64,000 bases of DNA from Trifolium pratense (Eukaryota; Streptophyta; Magnoliopsida; Fabales; Fabaceae): assembly GCF_020283565.1 (NCBI RefSeq), contig NC_060065.1, positions 36,134,409 through 36,198,408 on the forward strand, written 5' to 3'. Below the pieces are notes generated by a model that ran no database searches, had not been told where the DNA came from, and was given only the letters and a program-made list of their open reading frames with translations. A program made the translations under genes and the position numbers. Positions within the stretch are counted from its first letter, which is position 1, and each line of letters begins with the position of its first letter. Positions 12,182-22,926 of this stretch are shown here, piece by piece.

Positions 12182-13861
12182 ATGGAATCTATGATGATCA
12201 AGACATGGTTGCTGTTACCTATGCTTTTCTTGTCTGCAAACTATTTGATACAATGTGTCAATGGAAAACCCCAAGTACCTTGTTTGTTTATCTTTGGTGA
12301 CTCTATGTCTGATAGTGGAAACAACAATAACCTTCCTACTGCTGCAAAAGTTAATTACAATCCTTATGGAATCGACTTTCCAAATGGCCCAACCGGAAGA
12401 TTTACCAACGGACGAACTCAGATTGACATAATAAGTAACATTCTTGTAACTTAAACTTATGAACTCTAATCACTTTTTGATTTAGCTCAAACTAAAGTCC
12501 TTTCATTGATTTCAGCTCAACTTCTTGGATTTAAGAAATTCATTCCACCATATGCAAACCTTAATGGTTCAGACATTCTCAAAGGTGTGAACTATGCATC
12601 TGGTGGAGCTGGAATTCGTGACGATACAAGCAAGACTACTATGGTATAAATAAGTTATAAGTTATAAATCAAAGAGCCTATAGTAATTTCTTTGATTGTT
12701 CACCTTTATATATGTCTAGAGTATTTATGTTACATTATGTTCATACAGGGTTTTGTTTTCAGCTTGGGATTGCAGTTAGAAAATCACAGAGTTATAGTTT
12801 CTCAAATTGCTAGCAAACTTGGAAGTATTAAGAAAGCGCAACGACACCTTAACAAATGCTTGTACTATGTGCATATAGGAAGTAATGACTACATAAACAA
12901 TTACTTTGTTCCCCAATACTATCCAACAAGCCAAATTTATAACACTGAGCAGTATGCAGAAGCTCTAATTCAAGAGTTATCTTTGAATTTACAGGTATAT
13001 TCACTCAAACTCTCTATATTTTATCTTTGTTTTCACAAAATGATTTAGATAAGACTAATAGTAGCATATTAAAGGTGTGTCTAGTGTTCGATACATGTCA
13101 GTATTTGACATCACTAGGACACTGTCACATAGTTACGTTCCATTACTTTCACTTTTTTAAACTAATATTATCAGTGCCATCGTGTTTGTATTGGAGTCAT
13201 GTCAGATGCATGTGTCTGTGTCAATGCTTCATAGTTTAACTTAACAGTGTCATTTGATATTTGTATCAGGCTTTACATGCTATTGAAGCAAGAAAATATG
13301 TGTTGGTTGGGTTGGGCGATTTGGGCTGCACTCCAAATGCCATCATTACTCATAAAAGAGATGGAACTTGTGTTGATGAGCAAAATGCAGCTGCATCAAT
13401 TTTTGATAACAAACTTAAATCTCTAGTGGATAATTTGAATAAAAAGTTCTCTGCTGATTCCACATTCATCATCTCAAACAGTTCACTAAAATCAGCTAAC
13501 AAGAATTCAAATGGTAATAGTTTTAGTGAATAATTTCTTGTGTTTGATTGAAGTGAATACACTCAATATATATATAACCTAACCATATGCTTCATATGTT
13601 CAATGGATTTCAGGTTTTTTGGTAGTAAATGCTCCTTGTTGTCCATCATTGTTGGTTGGTGGATTGTGTATTCCTGATGAAAAGGCATGCTCTAATAGGG
13701 ATGAATATGTGTTTTGGGATCAATTCCATACCACTGAGGCTTGGAATCAAGTCATTGCAACATTGTCTTATAATTCATTTAAGCACCTTGTTGAACAAGA
13801 AACTAAGATGAAATTGGAGCCTATAAATGAGATCACATCTCAGCTTAGTGCCTCTAGTTAA
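12182..13861 (+). CDS. GDSL esterase/lipase, gene 2 of tandem array
   Basis: Secreted SGNH-type ester hydrolase. Exons: 12182-12434, 12516-12643, 12749-12994, 13270-13513, 13614-13861; 1119 nt, 372 residues, phases 1-0-0-1 as in its neighbours. A signal peptide covers about residues 1-28. The family motif reads GDSM instead of GDSL (nucleophile Ser41 kept). NYASGGAGI, GSNDYINNY and WDQFHTT (Asp326, His329) supply the other catalytic blocks, so activity is plausible. Near the C terminus about a dozen residues including the PMDI motif found in genes 1, 3 and 4 are missing, and the protein continues into a KLEP...SASS tail shared only with gene 3. Intron 3 carries a dispersed repeat (about 13075-13235, GTGTCTAGTGTTCGATAC type). 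A TATA-like CTATATATATTG lies at 12101-12112. Confidence 0.9.
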
Positions 13862-13979
13862 ATATGTTCAAAGTTATTTGTATGCATTCACTTTTTTCCT
13901 ACCTACATTTGAAACAATCTTTGCATATCAAATAACATTGTTGTAAACTAGAATAAAATCAAATAAGTGTAATTGTCCA

Positions 13980-14095
13980 AGAGGGGTCTCAGCTCAGTAG
14001 AAAGCATTTGACTTTATATCAAGGGACATGGTTCACATATCACCCGAGACAGTTGTAAAATGGTCATTCGACTGTCGTTATTAATAATTAAATGA
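13980..14095 (+). repeat. SINE-like tRNA-derived fragment
   Basis: GGTCTCAGCTCAGTAGAAAG (A-box-like) is followed about 40 bp later by CATGGTTCACATATC (B-box-like), then a short 3' tail. No poly(A) or target duplication was resolved. It lies 3' of GDSL gene 2. Confidence 0.35.
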
Positions 14096-14227
14096 AAATA
14101 AGTGTAATTGATTGTCTCCCTACAATTTCAATTTGTTTTCGATAAGTGAATTGATAAATTTAACATATATACGATGATCTATGACCATTAAAATATCTGA
14201 ACACCACATATATCCGGTCAAAATTAT

Positions 14228-14400
14228 AAAGGTTATTGTACACTCAATATCAAGATTTTCAATTGCATTTATTAGTGCAGCGATGCACCTTTCATCATGT
14301 TAATATTAATATTTGTATAGAGACTTTATTCAAACAATCAGAACTGAAGCTGCAATACTATATATATGAGGAGATTACCACAACCTTAATATTGCAATCA
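14228..14400 (+). other. Copy of GDSL intron-1 sequence outside any gene
   Basis: Blocks such as TTATTGTACACTCAAT, TTCAATTGCAT, GTTAATATT, GTATAGA and GAAGCTGCAATACTATAT occur in the same order in intron 1 of GDSL gene 4 (24105-24250), and in part in intron 1 of gene 1. This is either the remnant of a deleted GDSL copy or a transposable element that landed in both places. No exon sequence accompanies it. Confidence 0.4.
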
Positions 14401-15860
14401 CAATTACAATTGTGGCCCCAATTTAAAAATATCTTCAATATGGGTCTGGTTTGTTTTGAATTATGAAAAAGTGATTTTGAATTTCAAAATGTTTTTTTTT
14501 ATTAATTATTATTATTTTTTTAAAAAAAAAAAAATCTACAATGTTTTGTTAGTTTGCTATAATTAATATGACTTTTTTTTTAAAAAAATAAAATACTTAT
14601 TAATTTTCAATAGAAAATTTTCAAAATAACTTCTCATTTTGAAATTTCTTTTGTTAAAAATTATAAATCATATTTTTTAAAAATTTATAACAAACACATA
14701 AAAAGTAAAAACTCCCAAAAATAATAATCATTTTTCAAAAGAAAAGTGATTTGAATTTATCACACGCTTGAACTTCTGATATGTAAAATAATTACACTTG
14801 AAACGAAGACAAACATACATATAAGATGTGCCGCTGACACTCTTTAAATGAAAAAATCAATCATTTTAAATATTATATGTAGAAACTTAGAAAACATTGC
14901 ATTGTTTTTTTTTTTGAGAAAAAACATTGCATTGTTATACACGACTCTTTGAATTATTTAATCCGACATCGAATCCTGTGTGGAACTGCTATATAGCAGC
15001 CGATACAAAAGTCCAAACAATAAAATAGTGACATTTATGGACTGCCACCCGAGCTGAAACAATAAAAAAACTGACATTTCAACTGCCAAACATAAAAGTG
15101 GGGACAGAGATTTGTAGTCTCATTTCAACATGTTGATAACGTTTGAAATTGAAACTATATACATCTTCATCTTCTTAATAATCCCTTTTGTCCTTATACA
15201 TTGATGCTTTAAGTTTCATGTTAACAAAAGGAACAAAGCCACCCTTATTTTTTGCTAAGGTGAGTTTCTTAATTAGCTTATCTAATTTTATGTTTTATTC
15301 AATTTCAAATTCAAATTAACTTTTAGTTTAGTGGGATGCCATGGGAAAAAGAGATGGAGAGTGTGTGTGTGTGTGTGTTGTAACTTAGTAAGTTTGAGTT
15401 TATTTGATGACTTCATGTTTATAAGTTGTTTTCACTTTTTAGCTTATTTTCATAAGTTTTTTAAGATGCTTTATGAAAACAATTTATAATTTATACAAAA
15501 AAATAATTTAATTTACTTTATTTTGTCTTTTTGTTATAGAAATATCTTGTACTTGAGGGCTTATTATGTTAAGTGTTTGTGTTATAACTGCAAATAAGCT
15601 GCTTATTCAAACAATCCTAAATAGTAAATGAATGACAAATGATCTCATAATTCAGAGTTTTTTTGGGAGATAAATAAAGTCTAATCAATGATTGTTGGAG
15701 TCGGGGATTTGAACTCGTACATATGATCAGTTTGATCTTAACTGAAATCAAGTTGATCACGAGTACGAGTTCAAAATATTTGTCTTTATCTTGTTCTTGG
15801 TTTGTTCCTTAATTATTGATTTCTTGGATTCACTAGCATCATTAAATTTTCTTCTAAGAG
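14400..15860. other. Spacer upstream of GDSL gene 3
   Basis: AT-rich spacer. Positions 15025-15205 are homologous to 8630-8860 upstream of gene 2. A short (GT)n run lies at 15361-15380. A small inverted repeat GAACTCGTAC...GTACGAGTTC spans about 15710-15772. The 80 bp before the ATG closely match the leader of gene 2 (TTGTTCCTTA, GGATTCACTA, TTTTCTTCT). Confidence 0.5.
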
Positions 15861-18167
15861 ATGGAATCAATGATCAAGGCATGGTTGGTGATGCCTATTC
15901 TTTTCTTGTCTGCAAACTATTTGCAACAATGTGTCAATGGAAAATCACAAGTACCTTGTTTGTTTATCTTTGGAGACTCTTTATCTGATAGTGGAAACAA
16001 TAACAACCTTCCTACCTCTTCAAAAGCTAATTACAATCCTTATGGTATCGACTTTCCGTTCGGCCCAACTGGAAGATTTACCAACGGTCGAACTGCAATT
16101 GACATAATAAGTAACATTCTTTCAACATAAACTATATTATTATGAACTCTTATCTCTCGTTTTGATTAAGCTAAAGTCCTTTTGATTGCAGCTCAACTTC
16201 TTGGATTTGAGGAATTCATTCCACCGTTTGCAAACATTAATGGTTCAGACATACTCAAAGGTGTGAACTATGCAGCTGGGGGAGCTGGAATTCGTTCCGA
16301 GACAAGCATGACTTCGGTATAAATATGTTATAAATTAAAGAGCCTAGTATTTTCTTTATCTTCAATTGGTTTATGGTAGATGTCTGGAGGATTTACGTTA
16401 TATTATGTCGGTACAGGGTTTTATTATCAGCTTGGGAATGCAGTTAAAAAATCACAGAGATATAGTTTCTCAAATTGCTGGCAAACTTGGAAGTGTTGAC
16501 AAAGCTCAACAATATCTTAACAAATGCTTGTATTATGTGAATATAGGAAGTAATGATTACATAAACAATTACTATCTTCCTCAATACTATCCAACAAGCC
16601 TTATGTATAGCCCTGATCAGTATGCAGAAGCTCTAATCCAAGAGTTATCTTTGAATTTACTGGTATATCTCTGTGTTTCACTAATAGTAGCATATCAATT
16701 GAAGTTACAATATTTATAATATGACTGTTGGTAGTTGCCTTGAAAACGAGGAAGGCATGGTTATCGCGTTTTCGCTCCAGGCCAAGGGTTCACTCACAGA
16801 TTTTGCACCAGGCGAAATTTTGGGCAAAACAAGTGATTGCCACTGTCTTCACGCCCCAGACGGAGGAAATGTCGCCTCAGGCGAAATTTCTAGCAGTATA
16901 TATGCTGTCTCATTTTGCAGCAGCCAAAATTGAGAGAAAGAGAGAGAAAAATAGGGTTTTGGAAGGGTTCTTCAATCAACATCAATCTAGGATCAAAGGG
17001 GGTTCCTTTTGGGTATATGCTAGGGTTGGGGAAGTGATTCTAACACCTTGTAAGCACTTATCATTGAAATCTCTTGGTCAGGGGAAGAGATTTGGGAAAA
17101 GGGTAGAAATAGGGAAAATCTATTTCTTGCAACACTTTTTGTATTGAATCTCATTGTAATCAAGAAGGAAGTTTGATAGTGGAACGGAGAGCTCTCTCTC
17201 CCCGAGAGTAGGTTGGTTTTAACCGAATTGGGTAAAAAATTTCATCGTGTTCTTTATCGCTTTTACTTGTTTTAGCTTTTGTGTTTAATTGCTCATTCAT
17301 TTTGATTTGGTTGCTTACACTAAAGGATTTATTGGTGTGGTTTCTTAGCATTCACAACAATGATGCTTTATAATAGTGCCATTTGATATTTGTAACAGGG
17401 TTTACATGACATTGGAGCAAGAAAATATGTGTTGGTTGGGTTAGGCCTATTGGGCTGCGTTCCATATACCATAGATAATCATGGAACAAATGGTTCTTGT
17501 GTTGATGAGGAAAATGACCCTGCATACATTTACAATGTTAAGCTTAAATCTCTAGTGGATAATTTCAACAAGAAGTTCTCTCTTGATTCCAAATTCATCT
17601 TCATAAATAGTACATTAGAATCAGATATCCAGAATCCAGATCGTAAGTTTTAGTTTACTGCTAAAATTTCAGTATATATCAACTGATTTAGTGACCAAAA
17701 TATTTAGTGACCGATCAGCCGGTCTCTAATCGTTAATTAAATGAGTTTATGACTGATTTGTGAGAAGTCGCTAAACCACTAGTCTCTAATATTAGCGACT
17801 GACTTGAGATTTTCAGTCTCTAATATTACTCAGTAACTAAATTAGTCACTATATATAGCATCTTTTTGTACACAATAATTAAAAAACAATGTATATAACC
17901 ATGCTACATTTTCGATGAATCTCAGGTTTTTTGGTTTCAAATGCTCCTTGTTGTCCATCAGGGTGTTTTCCTGATGAAAGGCCGTGCTATAATAGGAGTG
18001 ATTATGTGTTTTGGGATGATGCCCATCCCACTGAGGCTTGGAACCAACTCACTGCAATAAGGTCTTATGAAGATACAGATGATTCAGGGTACACTTATCC
18101 AATGGATATTAAGCAACTTGTTGAACAAGAAACTATGATGAAATTGGAGCCTAGTGCCTCTAGTTAA
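15861..18167 (+). CDS. GDSL esterase/lipase, gene 3 of tandem array
   Basis: Secreted SGNH-type ester hydrolase. Exons: 15861-16110, 16192-16316, 16417-16662, 17399-17642, 17926-18167; 1107 nt, 368 residues, all phases consistent. A signal peptide covers about residues 1-27. FGDSLSD (Ser40), NYAAGGAGI, GSNDYINNY and WDDAHPT (Asp319, His322) make a complete catalytic set. Compared with gene 2 it keeps the PMDI motif but is shorter by a few residues after the conserved PCCPS. Intron 3 contains a solo LTR; intron 4 contains a tandem/inverted repeat built on TAGTGACC and GTCTCTAAT motifs (17690-17860). It is the sister of gene 2: signal peptide, leader and C-terminal KLEP...SASS tail are all shared. 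Confidence 0.92.
16726..17359 (+). mobile_element. Solo LTR in GDSL3 intron 3
   Basis: A 634-bp segment less AT-rich than its surroundings, bounded by TGTTG...CAACA and flanked by ATGAC / ATGAT (16721-16725 and 17360-17364; four of five bases match). The internal CTCTCTCTCCCCGAGAGTAGG and TTGAATCTCATTGTAATC motifs resemble plant Ty1/copia LTRs. Its insertion explains why intron 3 here is 736 bp against 275 bp in gene 2. A 139-codon open frame inside it is not regarded as a gene. Confidence 0.6.
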
Positions 18168-18426
18168 ATAGTTTCAAACTAACAATAAATTGGTTTATTA
18201 TTGTTATAATTTAATATTTTAGCATTTAGCATATGGTTTGCTGTCAGATTCTGCAATGTTCTTTGATGCTAGGAATTGGAAGAGAGTGCAGTATGAAAAT
18301 AATAATGGATTTTCTCATACTAAACTATCAAGCTAAACTTGCTAAAATTAAGAGTTGTGTCTGATTAAGGGTTGCGAGTCTTCGGGATCCAACTAAAATA
18401 AATTTGTTACATATACTCCACTTTAG
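18168..18426. other. 3' flank of GDSL gene 3
   Basis: This short AT-rich 3' untranslated/spacer DNA has no further feature recognised before the interrupted MITE at 18427. Confidence 0.4.
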
Positions 18427-18524
18427 CACTTTATAAGTAAAAATGCACTTTTTACCAGATTCATAAAATATACAATGAACCTAAATATACAATGAATCTA
18501 AAAAGTGCATTTTTGCTTATAAAG
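18427..18524. repeat. Stem-loop MITE, split by the copia element
   Basis: The left arm (18427-18454) starts CACTTTATAAGTAAAAATGC. The right arm (18499-18524) is its inverse, with TGCATTTTTGCTTATAAAG. The last two bases of the right arm (TG) lie beyond the retrotransposon at 23113-23114. The copia element therefore inserted into the outer end of an existing inverted-repeat element. Confidence 0.6.
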
Positions 18525-18721
18525 TATCAAGCATAATTAGTATTTAATTATTATCATTATTATTTTAGGATTTGTATAAAGTCTATAGAGTCAATCACCT
18601 TAATTGTTGGAGATATTTGTTCCTTAATTTACTCCAATTAGGTTACTATACTTGTGTATATATACACCTCTTGTAAACTCTCAAAAGCAATGCAATATAC
18701 AATTTTATTCATTCCTTTATA
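18525..18721 (+). repeat. 5' LTR of copia element 1
   Basis: 197 bp. It contains TATA-like TGTATATATACACC and terminates immediately before the primer binding site. It differs from the 3' LTR by two C/T changes, one in ACTATACTTG and one in TACAATTTTA. Confidence 0.9.
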
Positions 18722-18807
18722 TGGTATCAGTTGGTAACGTTCCAGCCCTACCCTGTTAAACCAGAAAACGCCGTTTTTTCTCCGTTTGCCGTAACATTGT
18801 GCCTCCC

Positions 18808-21800
18808 ATGGCTTCCGATGGCTCTCGCTCAATAGCTAACCCCTATGAACCCTCCAAACCCTTTGCGTGTATCACCCTCAGCGGTGTCACCAAGCTTCTC
18901 CCTACCAATTACCTCAATTGGAAACTCCAGGTAGAAGCCTTCCTTGATGGTTTTGATCTACTCAAATACACTGATGGATCGTTCCCTGCGCCGACAGCAA
19001 CGATCACCACCACCGCAACGCCTCCGGTAACATCACCAAACCCTGCTTTTCAAACATGGCGTCGCCAGGATCGCCTCATCTATGGTGCCATCCTCACCAC
19101 TCTTTCCGATGAGGTGGCCTCCTTGGTGTCCCAGACGAAGACCTCGCACGACCTCTGGGAGCTTCTCAAGAACACCTATGCCAAAGCCTCCCGGAGTCAC
19201 CTTAAACAACTCAAGGAACGTCTTCGGATGGCGTCGAAAGGTCCTCAATCCATCACGACCTACATGCACTCTCTGAAGCAAACTGCTGATCTCCTCGCCT
19301 CTCTCGGATCTGCTGTCTCTGTCGAGGACATGACCGACCATGTCTTGCGCGGCCTTGATGACGGTTACCGAGCAGTCATTGATGGGGTCAACGCAAGGGA
19401 CACTCCAATCACCTTTGATGATCTCCTCGAAAAGCTCCTCATCCAGGAACTCTCTCTTGCTGCTGCTCAACGCCAATCACCTGCTCCTGTTACTGCGCTG
19501 CACGCTCAGGCAAGGTCGACCAACAACAAGCCTCGACCAAGTCAGGCACCTGCACCGACCAACCAACGCCCAGGTGATCGCAAACCATTCCTTGGTCGAT
19601 GTCAATGGTGCAACACCAAGGGACACGTCCTCGCTGACTGCCAACTCTTTCGGACCCAACACCCCAGCGTCCCCGCACCTCCTCGTTCTTCTCCGAGCAC
19701 CACTGGCCAGGCCCAGGCCCACACCGCTACTGCTGGCACATCCTCGCCTGGTTTTCTGCTCGACAGTGGAGCAACACATCATGTGACCAACGACCTTACA
19801 AATCTGACACTTCACCATCCATACACTGGCCCCGACTCCCTCTTCATGGGGAATGGTTCAGGTTTAAACATCTCTCACTCTGGAACACTTTTAATTAATG
19901 ATTTATCCTTGTCTAATGCTCTTTATGTTCCCTCCATGAAACAACAAATCATTTCTGTTTCTCAACTCACCAAACAAACTAACTCTGCCGTTGTTTTCTT
20001 ACCAAACTCCTTTTATGTCATGGACTTGCAGACACGCCAAACAACCCATAAAGGCTCATGTGTGAATGGACTTTATCTGTTGCCCACGACCTCACCTTCC
20101 GCCCACACCGTCCAAGTGGAATCCTCTGCTTCCTGGCATCACAAGCTTGGACACCCTTCAACTTCCATCTTTAAATTTATTCAACATCATTTTTCTTTAG
20201 GTTCAAATAAATTTCCGCAATCAGATTGTAATTCATGCCAAATTAATAAAAGTCATAAACTTCCTTTTCATGTATCTACTCTTACATCTACTTATCCATT
20301 AGAAATAATTTTTTCTGATGTATGGACTTCCCCTGTTTTATCTATTGATGGTCTTCGTTACTATTGTTTGTTTGTTGATCATTATACTCGCTATATATGG
20401 CTATATCCCATGAAACTAAAATCTGATGTGCAATCTATTTTTCCCAAATTTAAAACACTAGTTGAAAACTTCTACCAACACAAAATAAAAGTCCTATACA
20501 CTGACAATGGTGGCGAATACATTGGTCTTCGTTCCTTTCTAAGTACTCATGGCATAAGTCACCACACCACTCCCCCTCATACACCCGAACACAATGGCAT
20601 CTCTGAACGGCGGAATCGGCACATTGCCGAAACCGGTCTCTCCCTCCTTCACCACGCTGGCCTTCCCCTCACCTACTGGCCTCACGCCATGACCACTGCA
20701 GCCTACCTCATTAACCGTCTCCCTACCCCAATCCTCGGGCACCAATCACCTTACTCTAAACTCATCCGCATTAGTCCGGATTATCATAAATTAAAATGTT
20801 TTGGATGTTTGTGTTTTCCCTGGATTAAACCTTATGCTAACCATAAACTTGCTCCAAAGTCCACTATGTGTGTTTTTGTAGGTTACTCAGCTGATCAACA
20901 TGCATATCTATGCCTCGATCCTTCAACTGGACGGATTTACACCTCTCGCCATGTCAAGTTCGTCGAAACTGAATTCCCCTTCCGTTCACTGGTGGCCCAA
21001 CCGATCACGTCCACGACCTCACAGACTGGTCCACTCCAACTGCCTGTCTTGCCGACCATCGCTCCACCTACTGCGAGCACCAATCCCACATCCCCGGATA
21101 CCTCACTTGTTGAGCCTCCCTCCCCGTCTGGCATTTCCTCCCCGACCACATCCCAATCCTCGTCCTCAAATACAACGAGCAATGAAACGACCAGTAATGA
21201 CCCCCCTTCCTCCTTACAGCCAACATTGCTCCCACAACCACAAACGACCTCTCCCCCCACAACGACCACTGAACCCCATGGCGGTGGGATCATCACCCGG
21301 TCCAAAAACAACATCGTCAAACCCATCCACAAACTCAACCTCCATGTCCGTCCCTCATCCCCGATGGAACCTAGTACTATTACCCAAGCCCTTCGTGATC
21401 CGGACTGGCGTTCCGCCATGTTGGCTGAATTTGATGCCCTACATCGCAACAACACCTGGGAACTCGTTGGTCGTTCCTCTGCTCAAAATTTGGTTGGTTG
21501 TAAGTGGGTCTTTCGCATCAAGAGAAATCCAGATGGGTCCATTGATAGGTACAAGGCTCGATTGGTCGCTAAGGGTTTCCATCAACGCCCTGGTTGTGAC
21601 TACACAGAAACATTTAGCCCCGTCGTCAAACCAGTGACAATTCGGATCATCCTCGCCTTGGCAGTTCGACAAGGATGGTCCGTCCGCCAGCTTGATGTTA
21701 ACAATGCCTTTCTTCAAGGGACGCTCAACGAGGAGGTCTACATGGCTCAACCACCTGGCTTTGTTAACAAAAGCTTCCCTGATCATGTCTGTCGCCTAAA

Positions 21801-22926
21801 GAAGGCGCTCTACGGGTTAAAGCAAGCTCCTCGCGCTTGGTATATGGAACTTCGTGTATTCCTGCTCTCCATTGGCTTCGTCAATTCCACCGCCGATGCT
21901 TCTTTGTTCATTCAGCGGACACCACGCGCGACACTATACTTGCTCGTCTATGTCGACGACATCATTGTTACGGGGAGCTCCTCGACAGATTTGTCTCGTC
22001 TCATTGCTACACTTGCTGCCCGTTTCTCATTGAAAGATCTTGGCCATCTCAATTATTTCCTGGGTGTTGAAGTCATTCCTTCCGCTGCGGGCATGTTTCT
22101 TTCACAACGGAAATACATCACTGATCTCCTTCAAAAGTCGGGCATGACAGAAGCTAAACCAGCGTCCACTCCAATAACTGCTACTCCTCCGCTGCTCAAA
22201 AACTCTGGTGATCCCTTGCCCTCCCCGACTGAATACCGAGCACTAGTTGGAAGTCTCCAATACTTGAGTCTTACTCGACCAGACATTGCCTTCGCGACCA
22301 ACAAACTTGCTCAGTTCATGCAGAACCCGAGCACCATGCACTGGTTGGCTCTCAAGCGCCTACTTCGCTATCTGGCCGGCTCTTGCGACAAAGGCATTTT
22401 CATCTCCGCGACTGCTCCCCTGAACTTTCATGCGTACTCAGATGCGGACTGGGCGGGTGACAAAGATGATTACATCTCTACCACTGGTTACCTGCTCTAT
22501 CTTGGCGACACCCCCATCTCTTGGAGTTCCCGCAAGCAACGCTCGGTTGCTCGATCATCCACTGAAGCTGAATATAAAGCCTTGGCCGACACGGCCAGTG
22601 AACTCCTTTGGGTACTCTCTTTGTTCACTGAACTTGGTCACACTCCTACAGCTGGTCCTGTCATCTACTGCGACAATCTTGGTGCTACACATCTGAGTGC
22701 TAATCCTGTCTTCCACTCCAGAATGAAGCACATAGCCTTAGCTTATCACTTTGTCCGTGAAAACGTTCAACGTGGCCGTTTTCGTGTTTCCTTCGTCTCT
22801 ACCAACGACCAGCTTGCTGACATTCTCACCAAGCCTCTGCTTCGCCCCCGGTTCGAGTTTCTACTATCCAAGTTGCATCTTTCTTCCAGGTCGCCCAACT
22901 TGCGGGGGGATATCAAGCATAATTAG
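18808..22926 (+). CDS. Gag-Pol polyprotein, copia element 1 (intact)
   Basis: A single uninterrupted frame of 1372 residues from the ATG at 18808 (the frame is open slightly upstream through a GTG). Order: Gag (about residues 1-260) ending in a CCHC zinc knuckle CQWCNTKGHVLADC; aspartic protease with LLDSGATHH; GAG-pre-integrase HHKLGHPS with a downstream CNSC zinc pair; integrase catalytic core with SDVW, YTDNGGEY and PEHNGISERR (D,D,E); reverse transcriptase with LDVNNAFLQG and YVDDIIVTG; RNase H with SDADWAG, SSTEAEY and the end motif ADILTKPL. The protease-integrase-RT order defines Ty1/copia. No stop or frameshift is present, so it could be autonomous. The frame runs through the polypurine tract and ends 16 nt inside the 3' LTR. 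GC content is clearly higher than in the surrounding DNA. Confidence 0.95.
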   Translation: MASDGSRSIANPYEPSKPFACITLSGVTKLLPTNYLNWKLQVEAFLDGFDLLKYTDGSFPAPTATITTTATPPVTSPNPAFQTWRRQDRLIYGAILTTLSDEVASLVSQTKTSHDLWELLKNTYAKASRSHLKQLKERLRMASKGPQSITTYMHSLKQTADLLASLGSAVSVEDMTDHVLRGLDDGYRAVIDGVNARDTPITFDDLLEKLLIQELSLAAAQRQSPAPVTALHAQARSTNNKPRPSQAPAPTNQRPGDRKPFLGRCQWCNTKGHVLADCQLFRTQHPSVPAPPRSSPSTTGQAQAHTATAGTSSPGFLLDSGATHHVTNDLTNLTLHHPYTGPDSLFMGNGSGLNISHSGTLLINDLSLSNALYVPSMKQQIISVSQLTKQTNSAVVFLPNSFYVMDLQTRQTTHKGSCVNGLYLLPTTSPSAHTVQVESSASWHHKLGHPSTSIFKFIQHHFSLGSNKFPQSDCNSCQINKSHKLPFHVSTLTSTYPLEIIFSDVWTSPVLSIDGLRYYCLFVDHYTRYIWLYPMKLKSDVQSIFPKFKTLVENFYQHKIKVLYTDNGGEYIGLRSFLSTHGISHHTTPPHTPEHNGISERRNRHIAETGLSLLHHAGLPLTYWPHAMTTAAYLINRLPTPILGHQSPYSKLIRISPDYHKLKCFGCLCFPWIKPYANHKLAPKSTMCVFVGYSADQHAYLCLDPSTGRIYTSRHVKFVETEFPFRSLVAQPITSTTSQTGPLQLPVLPTIAPPTASTNPTSPDTSLVEPPSPSGISSPTTSQSSSSNTTSNETTSNDPPSSLQPTLLPQPQTTSPPTTTTEPHGGGIITRSKNNIVKPIHKLNLHVRPSSPMEPSTITQALRDPDWRSAMLAEFDALHRNNTWELVGRSSAQNLVGCKWVFRIKRNPDGSIDRYKARLVAKGFHQRPGCDYTETFSPVVKPVTIRIILALAVRQGWSVRQLDVNNAFLQGTLNEEVYMAQPPGFVNKSFPDHVCRLKKALYGLKQAPRAWYMELRVFLLSIGFVNSTADASLFIQRTPRATLYLLVYVDDIIVTGSSSTDLSRLIATLAARFSLKDLGHLNYFLGVEVIPSAAGMFLSQRKYITDLLQKSGMTEAKPASTPITATPPLLKNSGDPLPSPTEYRALVGSLQYLSLTRPDIAFATNKLAQFMQNPSTMHWLALKRLLRYLAGSCDKGIFISATAPLNFHAYSDADWAGDKDDYISTTGYLLYLGDTPISWSSRKQRSVARSSTEAEYKALADTASELLWVLSLFTELGHTPTAGPVIYCDNLGATHLSANPVFHSRMKHIALAYHFVRENVQRGRFRVSFVSTNDQLADILTKPLLRPRFEFLLSKLHLSSRSPNLRGDIKHN

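Noticed and set aside
13350..13562. Minus-strand frame over GDSL2 exon 4
   Set aside because: Shadow of a well-supported exon on the other strand.
16728..17147. 139-codon + strand frame
   Set aside because: Entirely inside the solo LTR; no retroelement or cellular domain recognisable.
19033..19818. Long minus-strand frames opposite gag-pol
   Set aside because: Shadow frames of the GC-rich, intact copia ORF.
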